Shown: positions 36,055-48,830 of the stretch, one piece after another
How positions within the stretch are numbered: the stretch's first letter is position 1
Layout of the letters: every line of letters starts with the position of its first letter
NCBI RefSeq assembly: GCF_003254395.2
Contig: NC_037651.1
Coordinates: 6,189,001 to 6,253,000 of the forward strand
Source: Apis mellifera
Lineage: Eukaryota > Arthropoda > Insecta > Hymenoptera > Apidae
Reading direction: 5' to 3'
Length of the DNA: 64,000 nt
The notes under the pieces: generated by a model
The model's input: the letters and a program-made list of their open reading frames with translations, nothing else
Databases searched by the model: none
Told to the model about the DNA's origin: nothing
Made by a program: the position numbers and the translations under genes

Positions 36055-38270
36055 TTTTTCTTTTTTTTTTTATCAGGAAAGAGCAAGTTAAACATTTAGA
36101 AAATTACCTGTCAAACGCACAATGTCTCTGTGATGTTTCGTTATATACTTTTAGCCGAGTCGCGCCTGCGAATTTTATATTTCATTTCTGTCAGATTTTT
36201 CGCGAAAAATCGATATTTTAATTTTTACTATGGATAATTAAATAAGTTTGTTTCCTTTCCCTTTTAAAATTAATTTTAACGATGAATAAAGAGATTAAAA
36301 GTAAGGTAATTTTCATTTTTATTCTTCTCGTGGATGGTTGAATAAGAGAATAATGGATTTTTATCTCGACCATCATCTTCGATCCGAGAACATTAACCGT
36401 TTCTCCATTCCTTCGTTTCATTTTCGAAGAATAATACACTCATTCCATTATACTTTTCCAAAAATTAGAAAAATAATAATAATAATCTCTCTCACAAATC
36501 CACTGAATATTTAACAAGACTCGGTGAGAAATAAAATTAAATCAAAAGCTCGAAATTGCTGTCGATTCGTTTCAACAAAAATTAAATAACGAGGGAAAAT
36601 GGAGCAGCGTATTTGATTAATTTCTCGTTTCTTTGATATCCTACCTCTTGATATTTTATCAAACCCAAGGAATCTTTTTCTATTATTTAAAAACGTTTAA
36701 TTACTCAGAAAATAATCACACACCATCTTCCCTCGTTATTTCAACGAAGATTAAAAATACGAGGACGTTTCTTCCATCTTCCACGCGCCTTCCATAATTT
36801 CTTCGCCGATGAATGCATTACAATCGGGCGAAAAGGAAAGAAAATCAATCGTCCCAACACATCCCATCGAACCCGGGTCACTCGTTTTAAATTCCAAACA
36901 AGACAGACACCGATGGCTGCCAATAGGGCGCGTTTCAATCTCCCTCAAAGTCTTCTCTCGATTCCTTCGAACCACTCGAACGGGAAACCCCCGATAAAGA
37001 GGCGCCTGTGTCGCGACTATTCGTCGACTAATCGACCATCACGAATAATAAACGGCATCTTTGACGATCTTGGAGGAGCGTGGCTTGAATCAACATCATC
37101 AGACGCGGCTGGATCGGGATGTAATTGCACAGACTTACGATTTAATGGTCCACTCGACGCTCGGACCCTGTATAAATCGGCTCGACTTGTCCTCCTCCTG
37201 TCTCGATAAAAATCACCCTCCTCGACGATTGTCGGATCGGTGGATCTTTATGCTGCGTCCATATCGGCGGAGAAATTGGTTGGGAAAGCAGCAATTCGGA
37301 TTAAGGATTATTGGATTTGTTAAAGATTCAGGATGGATACTTTATTTTTTATTCTTATAATAAAACGGCGGTAATTGTTTATCGTGTGATCGATTGAAAA
37401 ATTTCTGTGAACGATACGCAAAAGATGAAGAATGATTGGGGAAAAAATTGGAGACGGGATCGAATATTTTGATTGAAAAATTGAATTGATATCGAAAAAT
37501 TTCTTTGGTATTTGGAATTACGTGGATACTTTAATAAAAATTTCCATAGGGATGAGGTTCCAAAAAAGAAATGGCAATACGAGACAAATCAAAGATGGAT
37601 CGCATCTGGAATGGGTACTGGAATTCCAAAATTTTCCAAAAATTTCGAATCGATCGCCGTTTGTATTCCACAAGAATTCGACGAGAATTTAATAAGAAGA
37701 AAGGGATGGCGGTGATCGATGTGGACGCTGCATTAAGCATCCACCGGGGTCAAATCACGAGGCTGGCTCGTGAAAATTGAGAATACAATTTCTAAGCGGT
37801 TCGAGGATGAATATTAAGTCGACTCCACTCCTCCTGCTTGCCTCGATGCATTAGAATAATCACGGCTTCTCGCAGATCGGATTTCAGATTACAACATTTC
37901 GACTTGGCGATCATCGAGAGACGATTCGTCGATCGCGAGGAATTATATTAAGATGATTATAGATATAATACATTGGTTCGTTAATATTTATTTGGAATCG
38001 TTGCTGGATTGGATCGATAATATTCACGATTGAACTCGAATCGAGCCGAGGCAAAATCGCAATTGTTTCATTCATGATTGGATCCAAGATTAAACTAACG
38101 CCGGAATTTAACACTATTACTACTTTGCATGATGATAAAATTGCCTGAAACAGGCTGAAATTTGATATTTCATCGATCCCCGTGTATGTTTAACACGATA
38201 AAAATATATAAATAATTAGAATATTCATTATGACTTTAAAAAAAATTTAACAGAATTTTCCCTGGAAATA
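35301..38270. other. gene-free stretch
   Basis: I see no gene. A TTTC tetranucleotide run of about eight copies lies at 36019-36054, and T runs at 35628-35660. A GC-richer, CpG-containing patch lies at about 36770-37270. The frames inside it (36809-36997, 36913-37209, 37061-37360, plus strand) overlap each other in different phases and have no recognisable domain. Confidence 0.6.
36019..36054. repeat. (TTTC)n microsatellite
   Basis: About eight TTTC units followed by an impure T-rich tail to about 36073. Confidence 0.9.
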
Positions 38271-38825
38271 TTTTTACAATTTAACAATAATCCTTTACTA
38301 CAAATTGTTTTCTTATTAATCGGGGCACAGGATGAAAATATCTCATCCATACATTGAAAAATATAATTTATAACCTTCCTAAACACAATTTTATAATTGA
38401 ACTTTCAATTTCCATTCCAAAGAGAAAAACGTGACTCTGCATACAATTTAAATAATAACAAATCCAATAAAAAAAGAGAAAAAAAGAAAAGAAACGCAAC
38501 GCTAATAACAATCCCTTCCCCCAAAAATTCAAAAACCTATCTAATCGAATTTTTGCAATTTAACAATTTAATCCTTTACTCTGTACTACAAATTATTTTC
38601 TTATTAATCGGATGAAAATATCTCATCCATATTTTGAAAAATATAATTTATAACCTACCCTTCCTATCCTTATATCCTAAACACAATTTTATAATTGAAC
38701 TTTCAATTTCCATTCCAAAAAGAAAAACGTGACTCTGCATACAATTTATATGATAACAAATCCAAAAAAAGAAAAGAAACGCTAATATCAATCCCTCGTC
38801 CCAAAAATTCGAAAACCCATCGAAT
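38271..38825. repeat. two-copy tandem duplication, period ~279 bp
   Basis: Copy 1 (about 38271-38549) and copy 2 (about 38550-38825) share CAATTTAACAAT, TTTTCTTATTAATCGG, GATGAAAATATCTCATCCAT, ACACAATTTTATAATTGAAC and GTGACTCTGCATACAATTTA. Indels separate them: copy 1 has an extra GGCACA-type insertion, and copy 2 has a longer CCTATCCTTATAT segment. No frame is conserved across copies. Confidence 0.92.
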
Positions 38826-40162
38826 CACTGAGCTATCCACGTTGGGATAACCGAGTGTCCAGATCCAATTCGGGGCGAAATTATGGAAAGGAAATAGGGA
38901 AGTTTTTAGCGCGGTAATGACTTTCCGGTAAATTAGAATCGATAAGCGGCATCGGTGTACCATTTCTAGATCCCCGCTAACGATCTTTTTGCCCCCCCTG
39001 TCGGTCGAAGGGTGGCAAACATACGGGGCAAAAAAAGGGAGGGGGATGGAGGTCACCTAGTCAAACGTGCCCCTCCTTCCGCCCTTCCGCCTCTCCCCTC
39101 CCTTTTTATCACTTAGACAGGTAGCAAAAATTTCCACATTCGTTTCACGACTTGTGCGGACAATGATTTTCCGCAGAGGCAGCGCGATTATTAATGCGAG
39201 AAGTTGAAAGGGGAGGGGAGTTGGGTGGCGACAAAAATTCTCCAAATCGCTCCCAGAGAACGCTTTTGTCCAGATTTTTTTAACGGTTAACGACTCTGGT
39301 TTGTTTGCTTTAAAAAAATACAAATTCTGGAAATTCTTAGCCTCTGAAAAAAAAAACCTTTCCCTTCCTCGTCTCTCCCCTGCAAATTGGGTTACACAAA
39401 TATTTCCAAAAGCTAGGTAATCCTCCCTCCAGACCTGAAATTGTTTCTTCTCTATCTCTCTCTCTCTTTCTTTTCGTTTTCGTTTCTTAATGTGTTTCAG
39501 TTTCTTTTTTTTTTATTCTTTCATCAGCTTATCAGATTATTTTTTAACTAGTCGACGTTTCGATTGGAAAATATGTGTTATTCTTCTTTCTTTCGATTTA
39601 TCGTGATTCGTTCAGGTTACGATAATTTGTATATCGATGATTCTTTTGATTAATCTTTCTCTTAGGATTTTGATCATTGGATCATTTTTTTCTATTATGA
39701 TTTATAAGAATTCTTTACGAAGAATTTTTTCTTTTTTTTAGAAATATTTCTGACGAACGAATATAAAAATAATTGCCATATAAATATAATTGAAAATTGC
39801 CACAATCGATATTACGAGAATTAGAATCATTCTATGAAATTCTTTCCCTTCTTCGAATTATTTGCTTTACTTTCTCTCTCTTTCGAAAAAAAAAAAGAAA
39901 AGAAAATCGTTAGAATGATGACGAGAAACAAACGAGAAATTGAGTTATCTGGCACGAATTCATACGAAGACAGTATATCCGGGACGGATGAATTTTATTA
40001 GATTCTTTATGACGCACTTGGTGGCAATGAGCCGATCGTAAAACGGCGCATTAGCGCGAAACTAAAGTTACTTGATTTATTAATCTTGTCGTTGCTCGAT
40101 ATTTGACCGGGCACTATTCCGTCAATTAAATCTCGTAGTAAATATCTCGTGGTTAAACTTAC
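38826..40162. other. gene-free stretch
   Basis: I see no gene. A GC-richer patch lies at about 38930-39250, with G/C runs. CT and T runs lie at 39455-39475 and 39510-39520. The minus-strand frames at 38703-39056 and 39057-39323 have no recognisable domain. If the candidate microexon to the right is real, this stretch is its downstream intron on the minus strand. Confidence 0.55.
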
Positions 40163-40203
40163 GTGTTACAGAGATTGGTGGTGGCAGCTGTACTCGCCGA
40201 TAC
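40163..40203 (-). other. candidate 41-nt microexon
   Basis: Read on the minus strand, TTCGTTCTCGTGTTTCAG (pyrimidine-rich, ending in CAG) precedes 41 nt that end in CAC followed by GTAAGT, a consensus donor. The 41 nt begin GTATCGGCGAGTACAGCTGC. Two of three phases are open: one reads YRRVQLPPPISVT, another VSASTAATTNLCNT; the third has a stop near its end. The length is 3n+2, so inclusion would shift the downstream frame unless neighbouring exons compensate. I do not recognise the peptide and see no partner exon in the window. This is the best two-sided splice context I found, but pairs of good sites occur by chance in 64 kb, so it is only a candidate. Confidence 0.35.
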
Positions 40204-43200
40204 CTGAAACACGAGAACGAATTTCCATCATTATCCTCGATTTGATTAACGATTTTACATTTCGTTTTCTTTATTAGTAAAAAAAAAAAAAAAAAAAAGA
40301 AAATATACATATATATTTTTCATTCATTCAGACGTTGTGAAGTGAAGAACGATTAAATGGACGTTTTCGCATTTACGAGAAACACACAAAATTCAAAACA
40401 AATAAAAATAAAACATTTAAACAGTGCAGATATAGATATTGTACCGTGATATTTGGAGAATGGATCGAATATATATTATTTAAATTCCATTTCCATAATT
40501 AGGAATTTAATTGGTCTGATGAATTTGCATAAACGTCTACCGAAAGTAAGTAATATTGAAATAATTATTATAGCATTAAATATTTTAATAATATTAAATA
40601 TCGTGTAATATTCGATGATTTTAATGCCTCGTATTAAATTTATTTTACGAGTAAAACACGGTGGGATATTTATTTACAAGAGATAATCTTGTACGGTGTT
40701 TTTAAAATATTTTTACCAATTTTCAAAACGCTCGATTAGATCAATTTCCCTCCCCTTGTCTGAAAATATTCACCAAAATTTCACGATATGCTCCATTCGA
40801 TAAATTGAAACGAATACCATCCCTCTCGTCCCTCAATATGTTATTTTTACCCCTCGATATATTAAAAACTCCGTCATTTTCCTTTAAACATCCCCCGTTT
40901 AACAGTTTTTATTTTAAAATTCAAAGGTCAATAATACTAGAAATAATACTCTTGCGGTTCAACTCGTGGAAAGATAGACATCGTTTCTTCCATTTTCCCC
41001 CAATTTAACAAGCATCGTTGACGAAAAGTCAATGGAAACATGTTCGAAACGCGCGTAAATGCATCGTTGGACAAGAATCGAGGCGTGGTTCCTTCTCTCG
41101 GGGAAAAAAGGAGAAAGTAATAATAATAATAAGAGGAAGAAGAAGGAGAAGAAGACGAAAGTGAGTAAAGTCGAAAGTTTATGCGCGTATCTTCCTTAAC
41201 ACGATGGAAGAAAATTGTAGGAAAACGTTCGCGCGAAAACGATTCTCGTCCGTTTTGCGTGGAGAGATGCGTACATACGATCGTTGTTTGCGTTGTGTTA
41301 ACATCGTTGAAAGTTATATTCAGGAAAAAAACTTTTTAGAAATAGGGATAACATTACTGGAATTTACGAGGAATTATATTTTTGTACGGATAAGAAGATA
41401 AAAAAATAAAAGGACGAAGAATTTGTTCATTGAACGTTGCAACGAGTATTATATTTTGCAAATTATTTTAGATTTATACAATTTGGCCTAAAATTATATT
41501 AAATATATTTCACTTAATTTGAAAAAGTATTTCTCTCAAGTATTCATTTATCCAAATATTTTTCCTTCCAATCGAATATTCTTCCAATATTTCAAAGATT
41601 ACAAACGAAAGATATCAAAAAAAAGAAATACGAATAAATCTTCGAAAGAACAGAAAAGTGAAGTTTGATTTGAAAAGAAGAAGAAGAAGAAGAGAAGGTG
41701 AAAACAGCCTTCATTGTCTTCCATCGTTTCCCATTCTTTATTTTTTATTTCTTCTTTTTTCTGTCCAAGAGAAGCTTGGATTTCAGTTAACCGCGCGAGA
41801 TTCGAACAGTGGACGGATTCAATGCAGGGAAATCAATTTTGGGGCGGGTGGATGGCAATTTGCTTTTCAGCCGCGGCGATCAGGATAATGGCTACGATTC
41901 GTGGCGATTGTTTAAGCGGGGATATAAGGCAAACAACGTGTACGTGAACCGAAACAAATTTTCACCGCCCTCCTTTTCAATATTTTATAACATCCGTTTG
42001 TTCCGCTCCGACAATCCTCGGGAGTGCCGTGTTTTTTTTTAATTATAAACCACCCCTTTGTCCAACAGCCGAGATTTCTGAGTGTTTTTCTTCCTTTCTT
42101 TTCCTTTTCGAGGAGTGAAATTGAAAAAATAATTTTAAGGAGTATTCGTTACTAGTTGAATGCGATTCAATCTCGAATGAAATTTGAGAAAATAAATATG
42201 ACGATAATTTATCCGTGATAAAATAATTTTTGATTTTAATTGTTGCGCGTTAATAAATATAATTTAATAAAAATATTAAGAGAAAAGAAATCTACTTGTT
42301 TCTAGAAAAATATTCCCTAATAGAAGAAAAGGATCATGTTTCGAAAGCAATTTATAACAAACTTTGAAATTTTACGACGCTTTACGAAAAATGATAAAAA
42401 GAGAAAAAAAAAACGTCGATGCATCTCTTTGATCTCGACGATCTGATATATTTATATTTACTAACGAGACAAATCGAAGCAAATTATCCTCAAGAAAATT
42501 TCCATGAAATCAATATTTATTAATTTTCGAGGGGAAGTTGGAGGAAGTTGAAACTTGAACTTGTGGAACAGCCGATTCCGCGAGCGAGCATTCGCCAATT
42601 CGTAAATCTTATCCCATCGAGAACGAGAAGTTGGCGGGTCGCAAATCTCGTTTCGAAAACTGGGGGAGGAGGAGGAGGGTGAAGAAAAAAGGAAGGGCGA
42701 ATCTTTTTTTCTCTCTTTTTTTTTCCTCTCCCCCGCGGAAATCCACTTCAGACTCTCGAGCGAACGAGAGGGTCAAAGTGCGCCGACAACGCGCCAGTGT
42801 AAGCGCAAATATCTCCTCGAGGGCGGAATATCCAACTGAAATCCTTGAAAAGTTGTCCAAGATATAGGATACTTGCGTATACTTCCGGTTTATAACATCC
42901 GTCTACTGAGTTCTTCTTTTCTTTTTTTTATAAAATGAATCGAATTATTCCTCGTCGAAGAATTATTATTCGTGGCAATAATTTTTTTCGATTTATTTTT
43001 CATTTTATCGAAATGAAAGAAAAATAGATAATTACTTAAGAAGATGCGAAAAGGGGAGGAGGAGGAGAGAAGCGAGACATCGTAATTCGCTCGGCCACAG
43101 TTATCTCGCCACCCTAATCAGAATCGTCCTTGACCTAGGATCCCCGAGCCACAACATCCTCTCTCGGCAAACCCTCGAATCCTCTCGTCTCCTCCACCAT

Positions 43201-44299
43201 CATCCCTACTTCTGCCCTTCCCAAACCTTTCTAAAACCAACATTTCCTATACATTTTCGAAAATTAAGAAAAGTAAGAAGTTAAACAAAGTAAATTTCCC
43301 ATCTAAATTTTTGTGCCTAATTGATTGAAAAATCGTCCATCCTATAATTAAGTATCCTATACCGAATTTCTATTTTCATTTCAGTTCATGGATTAAAAAG
43401 AAGAAGAAGAAAAGACGTAAAAACCCATTCATCCAACAGTTTTATCGCGAAAAAGAAAAAAAAAAAAGTTAAAAATCGAACGAATTAACGCAATTAAATC
43501 TCGAAACGATTCCACCATTTCCACTCTCGTCCGTGTTATCATCGCTTACGCCTCGATTAAAAATAATCGCGTCTATCCTCGCCTCGCCCTCGACAATTGA
43601 TCATTCATTTGATCAATTTCCCTTTCCATCCGCGAGAGAATTAAATAAATAAATTTATACACCCCGATCGGGGTATTGACAATATCCTCGATCCCCGAAT
43701 CCCGATTTAAAAGCAAAAGAATACGAACGCTCCTCCTTTCTTTCTTCCCTATAATTAATTATATCGATTGATCGGTCCACCCCCCCCCTCCCCAGGGTTA
43801 GGGTTTCGAAGGAGGAAACGGAGGAGTACGAGACATCGGAGAGTGCAAACACGGAACCGTCGTTGCAATACCACGATAGTGCATTATCGTGTAGCAAGTC
43901 GTGCTTTTGTCCGTCGAGAGATTTGGTTACAAGTACAATCGATCAGAGAGAGAGTCTATCTAATTGCTGTAGGTCCCGTAACGCGGTGTTAATGACGTAG
44001 CACAATGATATTCGATTCAGGATGCAAGCTGCTGTTGGATGAATCGCAACGGAGAGGGGGGGGAGGTGACGTACTCCCCCTTTACCATGAATCTATCAGC
44101 CACGGTCTGACGTTCCACGTAAACGGGTGTGTATTATGGAGGCTGTGTACGCGGGGATAACAATGCTCTCCCTACCCTCGAAACGTTTTGGAAAATTATT
44201 CTAACGCGGTGGAGGCGGACAACGTTCAACATTCTGCATTATTCTGGACGTTTCACGATCATGGGCGTGGAAAAACTTGGGATGGAGAAATTGGAAAGT
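40204..44299. other. gene-free stretch
   Basis: I see no gene. An A18-type run lies at about 40279-40298, and GAA runs near 41130-41155 and 41678-41692. A purine tract followed by a pyrimidine tract at about 42661-42735 gives an imperfect hairpin (GGGGGAGGAG against CTCTCCCCC). A C9 run is at 43780-43788. GC-richer patches lie at about 43040-43230 and 44030-44260. The paired frames at 42609-42860 (minus) and 42631-42867 (plus) overlap almost completely and are composition artefacts. Confidence 0.6.
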
Positions 44300-45070
44300 G
44301 GAAGTTTTGGATTTCGATTCGAAATCGAAGGGGAATTAATTATTATTTGTGTGAAGTTTTTGTAATCTCGATTTAGAGAAGAAGATCAATTTGTAGCAAT
44401 TTATACGAGTGAAGAAATAGATAGGTAATATTAGGGAATGAAGGTGAAATGATTGGATCAAAAGCAAGAAAATATATATTTAGTAAAGGAAAACGTGGAT
44501 TTGTAGCAATTTATATAAATGAAGAAATAGATAATAATATTGGGGATAAATATAAAATAAATAGGGATAAGGTAATATTAGGGAATAGATTATGGGAAAT
44601 GATTGGAGTAAAAGTAATAGCAAGAAAGAATATATTTAATAATATATTCTCATTTAGAAAAGAAAGTTTCACAATCTCAATTTGTAACAATTTATATAAG
44701 AAATAGATAGATAATATTAGAGAATAGGTTGAGGGAAATGATTGAACCAATAGCAAGAAAGAATATATTTAATAAAGAAAAATGTGGATCTTGATTTGGA
44801 ATTGGATGAAAAGGGAAATGAGAATTAATTATCTATGAAATTTTTTAAAAGTTTCACAATCTCAATTTGTAACAATTTATATAAGAAGAAATAGATAGAT
44901 AATATTAGAGAATAGATTGTGGGAAATAATTGAACCAATATTTAATAAAGAAAAATGTGGATCTTGATTTGGAATTGATGAAAAGGGAAATGAGAATTAA
45001 TTATCTATGAAATTTTTTAAAAGTTTTACAATCTCAATTTAAAGAAAAAGCTCAATTTGTATCAATTAGG
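44300..45070. repeat. degenerate tandem array, ~110-184 bp units
   Basis: The segment TTGTA(G/A)CAATTTATA recurs near 44391, 44501, 44681 and 44865, and in partial form near 45056. The last two complete units (about 44681-44864 and 44865-45036) are close copies carrying AATGTGGATCTTGATTTGGA and GAGAATTAATTATCTATGAA. Earlier units are shorter or internally rearranged, and the left edge (44300-44390) matches the unit's 3' half. The frames at 44449-44706 (plus) and 44511-44756 (minus) lie inside the array and are repeat products. Confidence 0.85.
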
Positions 45071-48000
45071 AGAATATAATTCGACGAAAAGTAACATTAT
45101 ATACACATGGATCATGTCGATGCCTATATTCCACAACTCTGAGCTCACTATATTTCAAAAAAGGTTCAATCGAAGCAACGATCTCGTTCAATGATCCGAT
45201 TCACTGCATAAATATACGGATCTTTTACATACACAAACTCGCCAGATAATAAACCGCTCATAATGTTTCATACGCACATATATCTTTGTTCCATGTCAAA
45301 TTTTTCGAATAAGAAAATTTCTCCCAAACGAAGGGTGGAGATAGAAGGATAACAACGGGTGTAATGCCTCGATCCGACGCCGGTTAAATTCCTTTGGATC
45401 GGCAGAACTCTCGGTGGCTGGCAGAACGCCACCAGAAAGTTAATTCGTCCCGGCGCCGAATCAATTCCCCGCGTTGTATAAATATATCGCGACTCTGGAC
45501 CAATATCCCCGCCGATCCCCCACTTTCGACGCTCCCCTTTTCCCACCTTGTTGCGTAATCAGCCTATTATTCGCCTATTATTCGCGCTTTACAAATTAAT
45601 CCTCTTAACTTTTAAACATTTTTTAAAACATTCTCTCTCGAGAGCCTCGTCCTTGCGGAATAAAATTTCGATTATTCGACATCCGAATGACGATGACGAC
45701 GACGATGATGAGAATTCGAGGGAAATTCACTTCTTCGGATGATCCGAGGTAGAAAGGGAAACCGAAAGGGTGGAAAGGGATAGGAACACGATACCCAGGA
45801 TGGAAGATGAGACGAAGAAGAGAGGGATGGAGGCGCACTTAACCGATGCACGCCTATCTCATCGAGGTCTTTAATCACCCATCGTGTAACGTTGTGTGCC
45901 GTCTAAACCGTAACTCCAGACGTGCTAACGATTACGGGTTAGCCTGCTAACGAATCTGTCTGCCCGTGTACACGTGTTTCGTACACGCTCATATGAAATC
46001 CTGTAGAACGGCCCATAGGAGTTCTACCCCCCGAGCTTGTTAAACGAAATATCTTAAGGAAAATTGAGAAGAAAATTCTATTTTATAGTCGAATTCGTTT
46101 ATCAACGTGTGTAAATTAATATTATACTGTTGGAAAAATTGATCTATAAATATATATAAGATGATGTAAGATGATTTTGAGTAAGAGGAAAGGTTATTCT
46201 TTAATGTACTCTTTTGATTCATACGATGCCTTTTAAGATTTTGCTCTACCATCCTTGTCTTTCTCTAACCTGTCTCACTGTATATCTTTGGAATCAGATA
46301 CGAAACAAAAAGCATATATTTTTAAGATTTTTACATCTTAGAGGTGAAGTGAGTGAATCTTAATCTGAAACTTTTAAATCGTTTTTTTTAAGGTTGTGTT
46401 ATACATAAAGAGTTATATGAGATATTAAACAGGTGTGAAATGATAATGTAAGATTGTTATAATTCGTTTAAGTATGAGCGTCGATGGTCAGTTTATAGAA
46501 TTTAATGTAATTTTATAATGAAACATATCGAGGATTTCACCTTGCAAACTGTGAAACCGAATACTATTTTAACGCCATTGTCTTTGCCAAATGAACAACG
46601 AACAAACGAACGTTGCGTCAAATAAGTATATTTAAATATTGCTCGTTATAGCTGCGAGACAATTTGGAAGTATGCCTTTGAAATACGATCCAAACCGCCC
46701 TTCTTACTTACAACTCTGCTCGACACTTGCAAGAATATTCGAATAACATTTCCATCCTCTAATTTTTCCCCTCCATCGCAATAAGAACGGATTTAAGTAA
46801 AAGATTCGAACAGCGTTTAATTACACTCGTTCGAAATTAATTTTCAACACAAATATTCAAGGAAAAAAACATTTCTTTCAAACATTTATTCGCAACAATT
46901 GACGAATACACTCTTCGATTTTTCAACCCGAAGTTTTATTTCCATTCAACCACCCCTGAAATTTCGCCCCTGATCCCTTTCCTCCTGAAAAGAGAACGAG
47001 AGAAACAAAGACAGCAAAGAGAAATCGCAGTATCCCCCTCCCCCTTCGAATCATCTGCCACGGGCACTCGACATCAAAGAAATCAACCTTTCGAACGAAA
47101 ACCGCCCCTAAAAGCCGGCCTAAACAACGATCACACAAAGAAGATCGGCGACAACCGATGCGGAGAAAAGGAGAGGAGGATAGAGAGAGACAGAGATAAA
47201 GTATGGAATAAAAAGGGGAGAAGAATGCATCCGTGTGCACGTAATACCGGCTAATTACGGATCACCCGCGGCCGTGTATAAATTCTAACGTGGCTGGGAC
47301 CACGGATGACGCCTCTCGCGCCGGTAAAACCGCGTATTAAAATTCCGGACGCCCGGTGAAATACTGATCCCGCGTCGAGGGTGTACCCACCACAAAGGTA
47401 CACGAGTTGGACGAGTGGATGAGAGGAAGAGATAGGAAGAGAGAGGGAGAGAAGATGGTGAGACGCGCCACCGTTGGAATACTGGAAGCCCGTGGCCCGG
47501 GGGATTAATCACGGGGCATTATGGCGGCGCGGTGGCTCAAAAGCGAGGCAAGGAAACGAAGGTAGGAAGGAAGTAACGAACGAGGCTGAATCATAACTCA
47601 ACCTGCTCGATCTGCGCCCGTATCTGCGCCCTCGGTCTCGCATTAATAAGGGCATAAACGGTGTATAATTTCAAAGTAGTAGGCACTGTTCCCTCCTCAG
47701 TCAAAGAGCCATCTTCTGCTCTTCGTTTCGTAATCTTCCTCCTCCTCCCTTTCCCTTCCTCGCCATCATTCCCAACATTGGGGAGGGGAGCATCTCTTCT
47801 TCGTTCCGTCCAAGTTTACGACAGGGGAGGAGAAAAGGGGGTACGTTATATAGCCTCGAGCTGTATGATATACGAGAAGGGGTACGTGTTAGAGGGATTA
47901 TCATACGTAATTCTTGCTTCGAGTAGGAATGTTTGGATACTTTTCGAATATTATTCTCTTTAACAGATTGGATTGGGATTGATTTCTTTCTATTCAGAGG

Positions 48001-48399
48001 ATTTTCTTTGTATCTTGAGAATATCTTGGACGAGAAAGTTGATTCGTTGGGTTGATGAGTTCCGATTTATTTTTTTTTTTTAGTAGAAGAATATTTTTGT
48101 GCATCGAATAAAAAAAATACTTACTGACTCACTTTAAGATCGTGAACTATGTCTATCGTTCAATAATGTTAATTTTTCACCCTTCGTTACAATTACATTC
48201 ACACATTAAGGAATTCATACAATTGGAATGTAATATCGTGATAATAATTTTGAATTAAAAAAAAAAAAGGAAGATAACAATAATTATATCAAATGATATT
48301 AAAAGGGAAAAAGTTGGAGAATCAATATAAGACGGGGAAAGGATTAAGGGGATGATGTTCGAGGTACTGTCGAGTCAGTATATTTATATCCGGTTATTA
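45071..48399. other. gene-free stretch with CpG-containing patches
   Basis: I see no gene. GC-richer patches lie at about 45350-45560 (with GTATAAATATA near 45476), 45840-46040 and 47240-47660 (with CTAATTAC near 47252 and GGATTAATC near 47503). The stem GCTAAC-GTTAGC with an 8-base loop occurs near 45927-45946. A GAC/GAT run lies at about 45688-45711. The frames at 46923-47240 and 47285-47512 (minus) and 47661-47963 (plus) have no recognisable domain. Confidence 0.55.
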
Positions 48400-48830
48400 T
48401 TGTTGGCTCACCGTAGTGTAATCCACGTTAAACTTAACCGTATTAAATTAGTTTCGAATTAATTTAAAGTGAAATTTATGCATCCCCCCATTTTCTGGCG
48501 TCGCGCCTCCTCAACCACGCCTGTTGCTGTTGCTGCTGCCTCCCCACCTCCCGAGTAATTGATACACACGCGGGGCCCACTAATATAAAATTAATTGAAT
48601 TTTCAGCTTTTGTTCGAATTAATTAGCCGCAAAAACTTGCGGGCTTTTCCGTGTCCAAGTTAAACATCCACCTGGCCGATACCCTCCTCCCCCCCCTTGG
48701 TGGACCAACCAGCCACCCATCGCTCGCTAATTAAGCGCAAAGTTGAAACTCTAATCTATTACGTAATCAGATTATGAATTTGGCCGTGAATAGGATATTA
48801 CACGGGGGGGCCTGGGACGAAATTGATAAG
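48400..48830. promoter_or_regulatory. mixed block rich in ATTA words, possible enhancer
   Basis: This block mixes CG-rich segments with many homeodomain-type cores: GTAATTG near 48556, ATTAATTGA near 48591, AATTAATTAG near 48617 and CTAATTAAG near 48727. It also has E-box CACCTG near 48670 and the perfect palindrome ATTACGTAAT at 48758-48767, which is the consensus type bound by PAR-bZIP factors. A CTG/TGC run (GTTGCTGTTGCTGCTGCC) is near 48522. Mixed site clusters like this are typical of developmental enhancers, but single words are common in AT-rich DNA and the call is weak. Confidence 0.3.

Noticed and set aside
40501..40555. Possible 43-nt plus-strand exon between ATAATTAG and GTAAGT
   Set aside because: The donor is good, but the acceptor has a weak pyrimidine tract and only one phase is open. 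Less convincing than the minus-strand candidate at 40163-40203.
46323..46356. 7-nt microexon between CATCTTAG and GTGAGT
   Set aside because: An interval this short between weak sites is easily produced by chance, and the acceptor tract is poor.
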